Positions 41,385-51,739 of a stretch of 64,000 nt of DNA are shown here, in pieces. The DNA is from Cristatella mucedo (lineage: Eukaryota > Bryozoa > Phylactolaemata > Cristatellidae). The stretch's first letter is position 1. Each line of letters opens with the position of its first letter. The notes beneath the pieces are model-generated. The model saw only the letters and a list, made by a program, of their open reading frames with translations, was not told where the DNA came from and ran no database searches. Position numbers and translations under genes: made by a program. The DNA lies in assembly GCA_009760855.2 (NCBI GenBank), contig WPIO01000007.1, positions 8,819,001 through 8,883,000 of the forward strand, in the 5' to 3' direction.

Positions 41385-42036
41385 GAAGTCGCAGATGAAT
41401 ATATATCTCCGTCTGCGACTCCACAAAGCCATAAAGACTATGTGGGTGTTTCGCAGGAGAGTTTTGTATAGCGCACTCACAGCCTAAGCGGCTTTCGGTA
41501 CGCATTCGGTAGCCAACAGACTTCGTCTCACGCAACAGAGAGAAAGTGGGAAGCATAGCAGAGTCAGGAGAGCAGTTGAAGTAGTGAGTAACGTGGAAGT
41601 AGCAACTCAGGATCGCTGAAAAGGATGAGCCATAGTCGGCAGCAGGAGAGTAGTTATCGTTGCGTAAGAATTGTGGATGCGAGTTCCACCGTCTAGGACC
41701 TGCAGAGCTCAAGCTTCTGTCGCCAACGGTCTTTAAGCGGAGGAATGGGACAGCTAATTTATTGTCCACACAGGACCTCAGGGCACGAACAGGCTGAAAC
41801 TGATGCAGCAGTTAAGCTAGGTACGAAGGAGCCAAGCCGTGGCGGGCCTTGTGGGTCAGCGTAAGAACTTCGCATTGTATCCGTTGATCAACCGGCAGCC
41901 ATCGTAGCTCTTGTAGCAAAGGAGACTCATGCTCAAACCTCTGGCACTTGAAGACTAGCCTTGCAACCATATTCATAGCCAGCTGCAGTGGCCTAGCTGC
42001 TTTCTTTGGTAGCCCAGCCAAAAAGGAATTACAATG
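41385..42036 (-). mobile_element. LINE Y copy (ORF2 end and 3' end)
   Basis: Minus-strand frame 42045-41812 includes CNSFLAGLPKKAARPLQLAM, NMVARLVFKCQRFEHESPLL and ARHGLAPSYLA. Frame 41769-41365 continues with DNKLAVPFLRLKTVGDRSLS, GPRRWNSHPQFLRNDNYSP and GYRMRTESRLGCECAI. The 3' end CACCCACATAGTCTTTATGG is shared with the other two LINE Y copies. This is the longest readable LINE Y fragment. It is interrupted between the two frames. Confidence 0.87.
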
Positions 42037-42210
42037 TAAAAACAATTCATTTGTATAGCGCCCTTTGAGAACTTAATCTCTACTCTACGGCGCTTCACAT
42101 ACGCCACGGGGCTGGAGCCAACGACATCGGTCATCGGATGCATTTCTCTTGACCCCATTGAGGTTCGAAGCGAGCACCTTGGCCGCTGGGCCAAACCGGC
42201 TAGACCGTTG
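42037..42210 (-). mobile_element. SINE B
   Basis: AACAATTCATTTGTATAGCG, CTTTGAGAACTTAATCTCTA, CGGCGCTTCACATACGCC, GGGGCTGGAGCCAACGACAT and ACCTTGGCCGCTGGGCCAAA. Its tail abuts the internal end of the LINE Y copy at about 42036, so it appears to have inserted into or next to that copy. Confidence 0.83.
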
Positions 42211-43098
42211 GAAGAGAGTAGCGAAGCGTCGCCGCTTCATTCATAGAGCAGACTTATAATAGCAGACATATTCCCAGAGCTCTATCTCGCTCTCTCTCTC
42301 TCTCTAACAATTTGAAGACGATCAGCATCTCGCATTTTCAAAACGAGGCAGCACGTATTTGTGAAAGCACTTAGGCTGCCGCTCTACGACGACCTGCAGG
42401 CTCCTCGGGAGCAAGGGGAGAGGACCTCGGACGGCGAGCCGGAGGAAGGCCGGATGGAACCGAAGCGCGATCGAAGGGGGCTAAAGCCCCCCCCCCCGGA
42501 CACGACGGGCGACGGACGCTCCGGCCCCATTGCACGTTTCCGTCGCGTTTCGGCCTCGGTCGTTTCGGCCTCGGACATTATGGCCGCCGTCTCGCTTGAA
42601 CCCTCCTGTCAGCCCGAATCGATGCTGGCGGCTACCTAAGTCGGAAAACCGATAGCTTTTTGAAAAAGTAAACGCACCATTGAGCGAATAACGAAACCGG
42701 AATATAAATGAATATTTAATCTAGACGATAACCCGTGCTAGCCCGGATCAGTGAATAGAACGCACATCGATCGAAGCCGAGAGCTACTGAGGGCGAGGCA
42801 GCCGACCGGCGGCGAGTCCGTGACCCGCCGGGCGTAGACGCTGCAGAATGAAATGAGTTTAGATTGAATCGTGAGCCTACATGGCTTATAAAATATTTTT
42901 GCGTGAAATTCGAAGCAATGCAGCGAGCAAAAATGGCGCCCCTGTGGGATGGATAAATGCGAGATTCAGCGTTGTGTTTCAGCATGCCGTTATTCTTTTT
43001 ACTTCAAAAAAGGTTTACATACACTTCAGATTCATCGCGTTTGCTGTTAAATGCCATTTCCTTACCTTGGTGTACCCGGTGCAAGAGAAATGCAGGCC
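42211..43098. other. No gene recognised
   Basis: Contains a short (CT)n at about 42286-42305 and a C run near 42490. No gene recognised. Confidence 0.5.
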
Positions 43099-43099
43099 T

Positions 43100-43590
43100 A
43101 ACTAAAGGCGCGGTCGCCAATGGATTAGAGGTTGGTTTAAGGCGAAGCGAAAGACTTGAGTCATAATAACGAGTGGGAAGTAGTTCGGATAGGGAGACTG
43201 TAGCAAGAGAATAAACTGACTTAAAATTGTGCGACAAAACCTGGAAGTCGATAGACTGGTGGATGGGGGGCCGGTGCAGGTCGGTGAGAAGTGGTGTAGT
43301 TTGGTAACTTTGACGTTCTCGACGACATGCCTATCTGTAGAGTTTTGCAGCAACTGTAAGCGCCATATTGCACAGGCCAGAAGACAAGTGAATAGTGAGT
43401 TACAGAAGTGACGTCGAGATGTCGTAAATGCATGAATCAACTTTAATTTGCTATCCCTCTCTAAGCAGACCCGAGTATTTGCAATGGTATGAAGGTGAAA
43501 ACAGGCAAATTTTACTGTAGCGCTGATGCGTTCGTCTAGTAAAGGCCATCCCTTGGGAACAGCACACTCAGACTACGTGCTGATGTAACA
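43100..43590 (-). pseudogene. LINE X reverse transcriptase fragment
   Basis: Minus strand. A decayed RISATVKFACFHLHTIAN-like piece (about 43540-43480) leads to KLIHAFTTSRRHFCNSLFTC (about 43450-43390) and LQLLQNSTDRHVVENVKVT. It matches, in order, the SAYFELHNIAKI ... LVHAFLASCLDFCNSLLAG ... LQLVQNSAARVV blocks of the 9.0-kb copy. There are multiple frame changes. Confidence 0.78.
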
Positions 43591-43744
43591 GGAGATCGGT
43601 GCTAGACGCTAATAATAATAGGTCGTTTGCACAGCACCCCGAGAGATACTTTTTATCCAGTCGCTTTACTGCTCGCCGAAAGAGAATTAATAGGCAAGCG
43701 TTCGCACCGTGCGCGGTATCAAGCGTGAAAAAGCAAACGAGTAA

Positions 43745-44020
43745 GGTGATTAGGCCAGCATGCTAAACCAAACCCGATGACATTCATTGCCACCAATTGG
43801 TAAGACATGTGGCTAGTAACATGCACTGAATCGTGCATTTTCATACAGACCCTTCGCAGGTCACCTCTAACTATGTTATGCTTGGTGTCATTGAGCATGT
43901 TATAACTAACCATTCGATCTAGCTTCCTTTGCAGCAAATTTGAAGTGTCCTGAGAGGGATTAATTTCTCTGAGGGTACTGTAAAGTATGGTAATCGTGTT
44001 AATAATAACATTATTATCAC
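43745..44020 (+). mobile_element. LINE X 3' UTR-like fragment with worn tail
   Basis: CCAGCATGCTAAACC, CTAGTAACATGCACTGAATC, CTATGTTATGCTTGGTGTCA, then TTTGCAGCAAATTTGAAGTG, GATTAATTTCTCTGAGGGTA and a short TTAATAATAACATTATTAT end. The CTAGTAACATGCACTGAAT part recurs near 44190 and 49993. Confidence 0.65.
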
Positions 44021-44184
44021 TATAGTTACGCACGCAAAGTACACAGGAACAATAAAGACAAATTTGCTAATGCGAAGGATATGCTGGCTGAAACAGATGG
44101 AATAGATTGCAAGAACACGCAAGCATCCTGCTTAGACAAGCAGGCAAACATGAACCGAAAGAAAATTCGGGAGGCTAGTTAGTA

Positions 44185-44400
44185 AATTCTTGGTTAGTAG
44201 CATGCATTGAATCATGTTCAGGTAAGCGCTCGAAAGACACAGAGGGAGGAGAAAGACAAACTCACTGGGGCGAAGGGACAGCTGAGCGGGCGTGTTGAAT
44301 TTGTGCGGGCAGTCGCACACAGCATTAGATCGAGTCGACAATACGGCGGACCGTAAATTAACGTACAAAGGAAGCAGCGAGGAAGCTCCTCTTTGGTGAC
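44185..44400. repeat. Direct repeat, possible LTR remnant (distal copy)
   Basis: The core GTTGAATTTGTGCGGGCAGT, AGATCGAGTCGACAATACGG, then GGAAGCAGCGAGGAAGCTCC (about 44293-44390) recurs at 45424-45520. An outer part (44191-44285) also resembles 49993-50100. Confidence 0.6.
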
Positions 44401-44577
44401 TAGCCGGATGCGTAGGCCACCACCTTTTAGCCACCACTGGGGCATAGCTAACGCCTTTTCCAACAGCCGGGAATTGGGTGCGTGCCTCCTCTCTCTGCCG
44501 CTCGGGTTTCGAATGTCTCCGTTGCAATGACATTCGCTTTTACGTCGCCGGCTCTACTCGTCACAGTAGCAATCCTG

Positions 44578-44740
44578 GCAACACTAACCAGCGTCATAGC
44601 AGCGCCGACCGGCGTCATAGTATTGCCGACTAGCATCGTAGCAGCGCATCTCGGCGTTGACGTCGCAACGCTAACCGACGTAGCAACGCTGATCGGCGTA
44701 GCAGCGCTTACCCATGTCGGCGTCGCAGCACTCGCCGTAT
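44578..44740. repeat. Degenerate 18-24 bp tandem repeat in the gag-like region
   Basis: Units such as GCAACACTAACCAGCGTCATA, read here as 18, 21 and 24 bp steps beginning GCA(A/G)CGCT and containing CGGCGT. All steps are multiples of three, so frames on both strands stay open (minus frame 44885-44448). Confidence 0.75.
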
Positions 44741-45019
44741 TGTTGACCTTAAGCGCTACTGCCTTCTCGCGGACGTTCGTCGTCGGCGGGCAGGTAACCG
44801 TTCCGTGAGCCGCCGCCGTCGCGAATACCGTTCCGTGTACTGGCACCTTCTCGCGCCACCTCGCGGATTGCCGTTTCACGGACAAGTGCCTCCCCTTTCA
44901 CAGCCTCGCCAACCGCCACCTCACAGGATGCTACCATAAAGGCTACCGCAGGTGGCTCCTCCGCCGTCGCCGCAACTTGCTGCCGCTCTGGCACCATCCC
45001 GACAGGCACTTGTGGCACA

Positions 45020-45310
45020 TTTATTGTAGGCATATTAAACAGCAGAAAATTTGCCTCGCTATTAGAGCTTGTAGCAAAGCTCTTACAGATGCGGACTGAA
45101 CTTTCACCGCATATGTAGCAAACCTCAGGCACAGAGGCAGGAAGGAGGACGAACCCTCGTGACAAGTGCTACAAGGTTCATTAGCTGTTGGTCCGCCAGT
45201 TTACGCGGAGCTACCTCCAGCTTTAGTATGACGTAACACTTACCCGCAAGGATGCTTGTAAGCATTGCCTTTCGTCGGGTCTCCTCTGATATGTTTTCTC
45301 CTGGCACATC
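45020..45310 (-). pseudogene. LTR-retrotransposon gag-like fragment
   Basis: Minus frame 45307-45125 has NISEETRRKAMLTSILAGKC then APRKLADQQLMNLV, the pattern of gag proteins of Gypsy-type elements (xEExRRAxLLS ... APxKPxDxxxxxLV). The next frame (from 45165) has EVCYICGESSVRICKS, a degenerate zinc knuckle with the His changed. No protease, RT or integrase is present nearby. The family assignment is from motif memory only. Confidence 0.65.
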
Positions 45311-45423
45311 CTCTCAGTAATTGCGACACAGTATGCTTACGTTTTCTCCACGGACTCTGTTGGAGCTTTCATACCAGCCGTGTTCCGAGTAGCGTATTTT
45401 GTTATTCCCGTCCTCGTCGCCTC

Positions 45424-45520
45424 TGTTGAATTTATGCGGGCAGTCACACACAACATAAGATCGAGTCGATAATACGGCAGAAAATATATTAACATACGAA
45501 GGAAGCAACGAGAAAGCTCC
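45424..45520. repeat. Direct repeat, possible LTR remnant (proximal copy)
   Basis: GTTGAATTTATGCGGGCAGT, AGATCGAGTCGATAATACGG and GGAAGCAACGAGAAAGCTCC, an imperfect copy of 44293-44390 in the same orientation 1.13 kb away. The gag-like fragment lies between the two copies. Confidence 0.7.
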
Positions 45521-45667
45521 TGAACGTCATGGCCGATCCTGGCCCGGAGAAATGCCAAATAGTGTATTATTGGGCACGCTCTTCTTCTACGTTGACTTCC
45601 GCCTACGTATTAGGCTATCGCGGTACAACGGACCCAACAGGATGAAACGGATGCTTCAGCAGCTTAA

Positions 45668-45812
45668 ATATAATTCATTTATATAGCGCCCCAAGAGAAC
45701 TTAATCTCTATTCAGGCGCTTCACATATGCTACGGGGCTCGAGCCCACGACCTCAGTCAGACCTTGGTCGGGGCGAGCACCTTAACCACTAGACCAAACC
45801 AGCACGGCAGCT
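45668..45812 (-). mobile_element. SINE B, full length
   Basis: AATTCATTTATATAGCGCCC, CAAGAGAACTTAATCTCTAT, TCAGGCGCTTCACATATGCT, GGGGCTCGAGCCCACGACCT, GGGCGAGCACCTTAACCACT and AGACCAAACCAGC. One of the least worn copies. Confidence 0.9.
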
Positions 45813-45839
45813 TAGAGCGAGTGAGGCTTAGCTGAATTA

Positions 45840-46157
45840 TGTTTCGAAGTGCAACTCCCTCCCGACCTACGTCAGAACATCCCCAAACCTGACCACATTT
45901 AAAAAGAACTTAAAAATACACCTATTTAGGACAGCATTTAGTGGGTCCCTGTGATTCGTCCTTGATTGCCACTAACCACATTTGCATGCTGACCCTGCGC
46001 ATGTCACCCCTAACCATGTTATTCATTTTGTTTGTTTATCAAGCATGATATTACTCGCCATTCAATTGCATTTCCCTTTGCAGCAAATGTAAAGCGCCTA
46101 GAGAGAGATTGAGTTCTCTGAGGGCGCTTTATCAAGTGCATTATTATTATTATTATG
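45840..46157 (+). mobile_element. LINE X 3' end
   Basis: The ORF2 tail CAACTCCCTCCCGACCTACG to AGGACAGCATTTAGTGGGTC is nearly identical to the 1.0-kb copy. The 3' UTR, AAATGTAAAGCGCCTAGAGA, TGAGGGCGCTTTATCAAGTG and (TTA)n follow. Close similarity to 1130-1490 suggests a recent burst. Confidence 0.9.
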
Positions 46158-46746
46158 CGTATGAAAGCGACCCCGACGATTTATGAAGACTAAGCGAGTC
46201 CTCACACCGGAGCATTTTCGACGGCGAAACTTAAGACCGTTTGGCATTCCACGTGCAGCATTGTATGGCCAAAATCATACATAGCCGTACAACTGACTCG
46301 ATAAATCGACTGGCTTGTAAAGAGATCGGCGTGTAAGTGCATGCTAAGCATAGTAGTTAAGGATGTGAGCAGAGCAGAGGTGGCGAAGTGAGAAAGGGCG
46401 ATAGAGAAAGAAGCGCAGCGGAACGGAAGCGAAGTCGGCTTCGAGCGGCAATACCCGTGAAGGTGAGGCCCGCGAGGGCCGACGGCCCGTGGACCAAAAA
46501 CGAGCAGCTTTGTATGGCTAATAGGGTGTACAGGAACAAAAATATGAGGATAGTCTGGCATCCTGAAAGGACCTTGAAATGCGGGGCCAGTGCGGCTGCA
46601 GCAGCCCAGCTAGACAGACGGACGGCGAGGACAGGGTGGATGTGGACCCTGGAAGCAAACGCGGTACTTTGGACGTATCCGCAGCTCCAACGAAAGCCAC
46701 CGCAGTGTTTACAATGCTGGAGCCGCACGTGAAACGAAATTTGGCT
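46158..46746. other. No gene recognised
   Basis: Open frames of 114-123 codons on both strands without motif. No gene called. Confidence 0.45.
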
Positions 46747-46747
46747 G

Positions 46748-46845
46748 TACTAATAATAACGACAATGATCATAATACATTAGTTATAGCGCCCTCAGAGA
46801 ACCCAATCTCTGTCTAGGCACTTTACATTTGCTGCAAAGGAAGTG
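46748..46845 (-). mobile_element. LINE X 3' tail
   Basis: TACTAATAATAACGACAATG, TTATAGCGCCCTCAGAGAAC, CCAATCTCTGTCTAGGCACT and TTACATTTGCTGCAAAGG. Confidence 0.8.
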
Positions 46846-46998
46846 CCATTTTGGGGACGCTCCAGCGATTTCCAAGGTCCAGTGGCTCTTCCCGGGCGAA
46901 GTCCTTTTAAGACCGAGTTACAATAGTTCATCCTTATTCAGCATCTGTCTGTGAGGCGGCAAGCTTCTCAGTTCATAGGCGAGATTCTTACCTCTACC

Positions 46999-47017
46999 CC
47001 TCTCTCTCTCTCTCTCT

Positions 47018-47055
<38 letters not shown>
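46999..47055. repeat. (CT)n(TA)n microsatellite
   Basis: Short CT run followed by about 35 bases of TA and TATT variants. Confidence 0.93.
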
Positions 47056-47057
<2 letters not shown>

Positions 47058-47347
47058 TTATTTATATATACTTATATTTGAAGTTGGAGCGTAGATGGCA
47101 GCCATCAGCGATGGTGTCTCGCGGACGCAAACTGATCGAAGAGCCGGAGGATCAGCTCCGAGCGTCAAATCTACGGCTGTGAGCGATCAACGAGGCCTTA
47201 TTGCCGCAGATTTATGCGAATGGAAGAGAACATTTGCATTTTCTTGGGATGGCATCGAGAGGCTGCAAGTATGCAGCAGACGCACTTTGCCACATCTACG
47301 GCCAGTTTATCAAGACAAAGGCGATCGGTACCGCGAGGAAGCATCTC

Positions 47348-47512
47348 GCTGGTTTGGCCCAGTGTTTAAGGTGCTCGACCTTAAAGACTGAGGTCAAGTT
47401 GACTGTATTCGATGACCGAGGTCGTGGGCTCAAGCCCCGTGGCGTATGCAAAGCGCCTGAGTAGAGAAGTTCTCTTAGGGCGCTATACATACAATTAATT
47501 ATATTTATTTGA
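47348..47512 (+). mobile_element. SINE B with internal insertion
   Basis: CTGGTTTGGCCCAGTGTTTA, AGGTGCTCGACC, about 30 extra bases, GGTCGTGGGCTCAAGCCCCG, AAAGCGCCTGAGTAGAGAAG, TTCTCTTAGGGCGCTATACA and AATTATATTTATTT. The 3' half lacks the AGATTA part of other copies. Confidence 0.82.
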
Positions 47513-48148
47513 TATATTTAGGCATCTCACTTCACCTGCGAGAAATGCAAGAAATCTCTGCAGGTTAAGATGGAAAAATTTTGATCGGAATATTGTATTT
47601 TGAAGATTGTATTCATAGACGTAGTTAGTTAATCAACTGTGAAATAATGTTCTTCATTAATTGTTGCAAATGTTTAACGTCGGCATTTTTCAGGATGGTA
47701 CGGAGGGATAAAGAGCCGCGAAGTTAGTTATCCCATGAATTTAGCAATTTAGCCTCTGGCCACACTCTCGTCACGGCTACTTCTGCATGGCGCAACCTAC
47801 CGATCGTCAAGCTGGCAAGACTGCACGTGCTACTATCACAAATCCCGACCTACTCCATCGGTCCATCTTGGCCGGTGCCGCGGTGCCGCGGTGCTCCGGG
47901 CTCCGCGTACCCGATACTCCACCGATGAGAGACCAGCCCAGCCGTCTTCAAAAGAAAACAGCAAGTCAGAGAGCGAGGAAGATGCCGTAGGCACGGATCG
48001 CAACTTCAGAGCTGGAGCTGAGGAGAAATCCTCACTGACCCAACCAATAAGACCTCGACGACTTGATTTGAAGTATAATGCCATGCTTTTGGCATCTAGA
48101 CAGAAGCAGCCGGCATAATGGTGCACACGCCGCACAGAAAGAGGAATC
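47513..48148. other. No gene recognised
   Basis: Open frames at 47787-48118 (plus) contain a charged SKSESEEDAVG stretch. They could be the upstream part of the decayed ORF that follows, but no domain is recognised. Confidence 0.4.
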
Positions 48149-48149
48149 C

Positions 48150-48690
48150 TCAATCAGTTCTCTCCAGCTTCTTCAACCGCCAAGATAGGCTTTGCTTCTG
48201 CCACGCTGTGAGTGACCAGTCTACTCAAGGCAATAGAAATCGCATTGAACCATGATTGATGGCGTCTCTTCATTTTCAGCTCGTCCGCGAGCCTCAAATG
48301 CCGTGCTGCTCCCAAATGGTAAGAAGTGATCCTCTCTTTCTGTGGCTCATCCCGTGCATCCCCGTGCACCTCCAAGGGGATTGCAACAGCATCAAGACGT
48401 TTCTGGAAGTCTTGAGTTATGATGAGCTCGGCTGGGTGTTCGTGGCAGACTTCAAAATGGTAGCATTCCTGATGGATTTCCGAGGAAATTTCTATTAATG
48501 TTCGCTGCTTTGCCATTCGGATCGCAGGGACCGCCGTCCACGAGAGTTTTGCCAACCGGGGACCGAGCTCTGTATTGGAGCAACAAGGGCTGGTGAGACT
48601 ACCGGTGGACTGGCGGAACGTGCTGATGTCACCAATGCATATAAAATGGGATTTTGTGGAACTGTGCGTAACAGCTCAAGGTAAGAATTC
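48150..48690 (+). pseudogene. Decayed repeat-encoded protein of an unnamed widespread family
   Basis: Broken frames on the plus strand give, in order, WRLFIFSSSASLK, AVLLPNGKK, SLSVAHPVH, HLQGDCNSIKTFLEVLSYDE and LGWVFVADFKMVAFLMDFRG, then near 48600-48660 WRNVLMSPMHIKWDFV. These are the landmark blocks of a protein family I recall from many invertebrate and some fish assemblies (WRLFIDSSKxSLKAVLLHNG ... GDFKMVAFLMGLQGG ... VLMPPLHIKLGLM). It is usually annotated only as uncharacterised. Stops and frame changes make this copy dead. I do not know its element class. The 133-codon minus frame over the same DNA is a shadow. Confidence 0.72.
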
Positions 48691-48737
48691 GGTAGCTAGC
48701 TTTGGAGTACGGTCGAAATTTCTTCCCCGAGCTGTCA

Positions 48738-48910
48738 AATAATAATAATAATAATAATAATAATTCACTTGATAAAGCGCCCTCAGAGAACTCAATCTCT
48801 CTCTAGGCGCTTTACATTTGATGTAAAGTGAAATGCAATTGAATGGTAAGTAAAATCATGCTTGAAAAACAAACGAAATGAATAATGAATAAAACGACAA
48901 TGATCAAAGC
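48738..48910 (-). mobile_element. LINE X 3' UTR and tail
   Basis: (AAT)n, TTCACTTGATAAAGCGCCCT, CAATCTCTCTCTAGGCGCTT, then AATCATGCTTGAAAAACAAA and GAATAATGAATAAAACGACA, the reverse of the 3' UTR in the 1.0-kb copy. Confidence 0.87.
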
Positions 48911-49788
48911 CGATGTCAATGTGTGAGCCGGGAGAAAGAAGATAGCTGAGCGCAATGAATTTCCCAAGAAGCTCGCTAGTAAGCAGCAATCGGCTGGGAT
49001 CAGCTTCATCGCGGCGGTTTGGAGCGTCCTGGGTAATCAAATGGGGGGGGACTATGTAGAGCCGCTTGAGAAAATGATGATGATGATGATGAGCTAGGCA
49101 CAGTGGGCAGCAGGTTGTCCTTCAAAGTCCACGTCCTTCAAGTTTATCTTGATACATTCAGTGAAAATATGGGGCTTACTGGTAAAAGCATTTCGAGCAC
49201 CTCCACCGGGATGCACTGAACTCAGAATGCCTCTACCAAAGACAGTATACCAAGAGCATGGCGGGAGGCTAAATTTTGAGGCTTATTCATGAAATTGATT
49301 TACAGCACAATCGTAAATCTCGAGGAAATAATTGCCTCTAAATCTTGTGCGGTCATTTTTGTACAACTTTAGAGTAAATACAAGTTGATTTTGATTCATT
49401 TGTTGGTGTTTCTGATTAATATGAACTAAAAGACGTAAAAATTCCTCCGTTTTCTCAGTCGAAGTCAGTAAGTTTTAATTAATGACTGTCCCAGCCAAGA
49501 GAAGAAAATGTGTGGGAGCATTAAAAACTACCTATTCTTTTGTGGCACAATCAAATGGGAAATACTGTACATAGCGCTGGCTTTCGCTTATCAATAATGG
49601 GTTACATAGTAATAACTGAAGCTGGCATTCTACGCACTGGTCTCGTCCTAATTGGATCGCTGTTCGTCAACCGCTAGCTTTACTGCATTATTTGCCTATA
49701 AAATTACGTAACTAACTTTCGATCGTTTGAACCGGGTAACCTAGTGGGTCGCCAAAAACAGCAGCAGGGTTAATAATAATAAAAATAG
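48911..49788. other. No gene recognised
   Basis: Includes a short (GAT)n at about 49075-49092. AT-rich, no gene recognised. Confidence 0.5.
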
Positions 49789-49789
49789 C

Positions 49790-50125
49790 TCGTTTTTCGT
49801 AGCGCCTTCGGAGCGCTGCATGTCGGTCCAGGCGCTTTGTAACTCGCTGCAAGAGTACCAGTACCCTAGGTTTAAGGACGTGCACGGTATCATGCTTAGA
49901 AAAGCATGCACAAGTAAAAAGTATCATGCTTAAGCCAGCATGCTAAAACAAATATGAATAGACTCACAGTCACCGGTTATTAAGACCTATAGCTAGTAGC
50001 ATGCATAATATAAGAAATGCACTGAATTATGCACAGCTATGCCTAAAAAGTACACCGGAATAAAAAAAAAGACATATTCGCTCGCTGGGGCAAAGGGAAA
50101 GGTGAGCGGGACAGATACGCCTCGA
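49790..50125. repeat. Dispersed repeat related to 43.7-44.3 kb
   Basis: CGTAGCGCCTTCGGAGCGCT, CAGGCGCTTTGTAACTCGCT, AAGCCAGCATGCTAAAACAA, CTAGTAGCATGCATAATATA and GGGGCAAAGGGAAAGGTGAG. Parts of it match 43.75-43.85 kb and 44.19-44.29 kb in the same order. The family is not identified. Confidence 0.55.
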
Positions 50126-50129
50126 ACGA

Positions 50130-50230
50130 CGATTACTCAGAACGATATTGATAAGCATTGTTTTCGGACGATCACTGTACACCCGAAGCAGAGCAGTGTT
50201 CGTGGAATGTCTAGCTCTAAACCCTAATTG
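50130..50230 (-). pseudogene. Non-LTR reverse transcriptase fragment
   Basis: Minus strand encodes FELQLGFRARHSTNTALLRV, the QSGFRxGHSTETALLRV block near the start of CR1/L2-like RT domains. Only about 25 codons remain. Confidence 0.6.
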
Positions 50231-50330
50231 GAGCTCGAAAGCCGATCGATCCGATGAATCGATGCAATCGCTAAGCTGCTGAGCCTGAGCACTCGTTCGC
50301 CTTGGATAACTGAGCGGCACACTCTGGAGT

Positions 50331-51738
50331 CTTGATGAAAGCTACTGAGTTCTCTAAGGATTTAGGGTCAGCAGCGCTTTTTTTGATGAGTGACCTGACA
50401 ACCACTGCTTTCAGAGGGAAAGGAACTTGGCCGCTAGCCAGGGACACATTTATAATATCTCTTATGATCGTAGGAGAGAAGAAGAGCTCGGGGCGACGAG
50501 GCGCTACAGAAGGAATACTACCGCTCGGTCGGCGCGAAAATTACTCAGGCTGCTTACAATCAAGCAGCAGTCGGTGCAGCTCAGAACTTTTACGGTGAAA
50601 TCGACGAAGTCATGGCTTTCCAGACCCCAGCCAAGCGGTTCAACTTCATCGAAAGATACGCAGTGTGATAGATGACTTATACCTTCTGGAGCAACGCAGT
50701 GGGATAGGTGACTCTTACCTTCTGGGGCAGACATTCCGACTATCCCGGCGAGCTGTCTCCAAGGTATGCTGATTGGTGTCATGACGGCCCAGCCTCGATA
50801 CTGTGAACACAGTGTTTACCAGTGCAGTCTCGGCCTGCGGCTTTGGTCTCACGAGCTCATGGCTGATTCAACTCGGGTTCAGCTCAATTCAATTCAGTTC
50901 TTTCATGTTCAGTTCAGGGCTGCTTCCGATCTGTTGTACCGGGTCTGGAGCCTGGAGATGCTGCAAAGCTGTGGCGGGTGCCACAAACAACAACAAATGG
51001 ATAAAAATAAATGACGCAGCTACGGGAACCATTTAATCACTGTCAAAAACCAATCCCTTGTCGATGCACTTGCAAGGTCGGCCCGGAAATATACGTCACT
51101 TATTCTCAAGTTGCCTTGCTCGCTTAGTTAGGCCAAGGTCTTAAGAAAAGACATGGCATCGCACGCGTTCGACGAGGGGAAGTAGCCTCCACGAGCCAGG
51201 ATCTCTGACCGTCCTCAGACGCAGGAGAATCACGACCTGGGGTGTGGACCACGCCCGAGGTGTGTGGAAGGTGGCCGAACCGGGTGAAGGGAGGCGAGAG
51301 GGGACCACTAAGAGCCCCAGCAAGTTTGGCTGACGGCGCGATCCGCCAAAGTGCCCCGCCCAGACATTTCTTCACTGTGGAGGGCAAGAAGGCGTACGAA
51401 GCTCTCACGGACAGCTAGCTAAGGCAGCTCGACGGACAACTCTCGCTGCCCGCCACTCGAGGCGAGCGGAATAAGCAAGCAAGCGTGCGGTCTACCGGAA
51501 CCAGGAGTAGCGGCAGTCGCGCAACGTTTTTTCAGAGGAGGCCGTCGCCATCCGAGAGCGATGGCCGTTATTCGCCGTAAGTGCTTGCACCCGGGAGGCC
51601 GACAATTTACCCTGCCTAGCAGAAATTGAATTAAAAAGTGAAGATCGGCCGATCGAGCAGCCTCAGTATGTGTAGCGGCAGAAGAGCCTCCACGGCTGCA
51701 GCCGCACTGGTTTGACGCCGGGTTTGGTGAGCCGTGAT
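50331..51738. other. No gene recognised
   Basis: No recognisable gene. A local tandem pair of about 40 bp lies at 50656-50730 (AGTG(T/G)GATAG(A/G)TGACT, then TACCTTCTGG). Open frames up to 135 codons lack motifs. Confidence 0.45.
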
Positions 51739-51739
51739 G

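Noticed and set aside
48154-48555. 133-codon minus-strand open frame
   Set aside because: The plus strand of the same DNA carries the recognisable broken protein blocks; the minus frame is a shadow.
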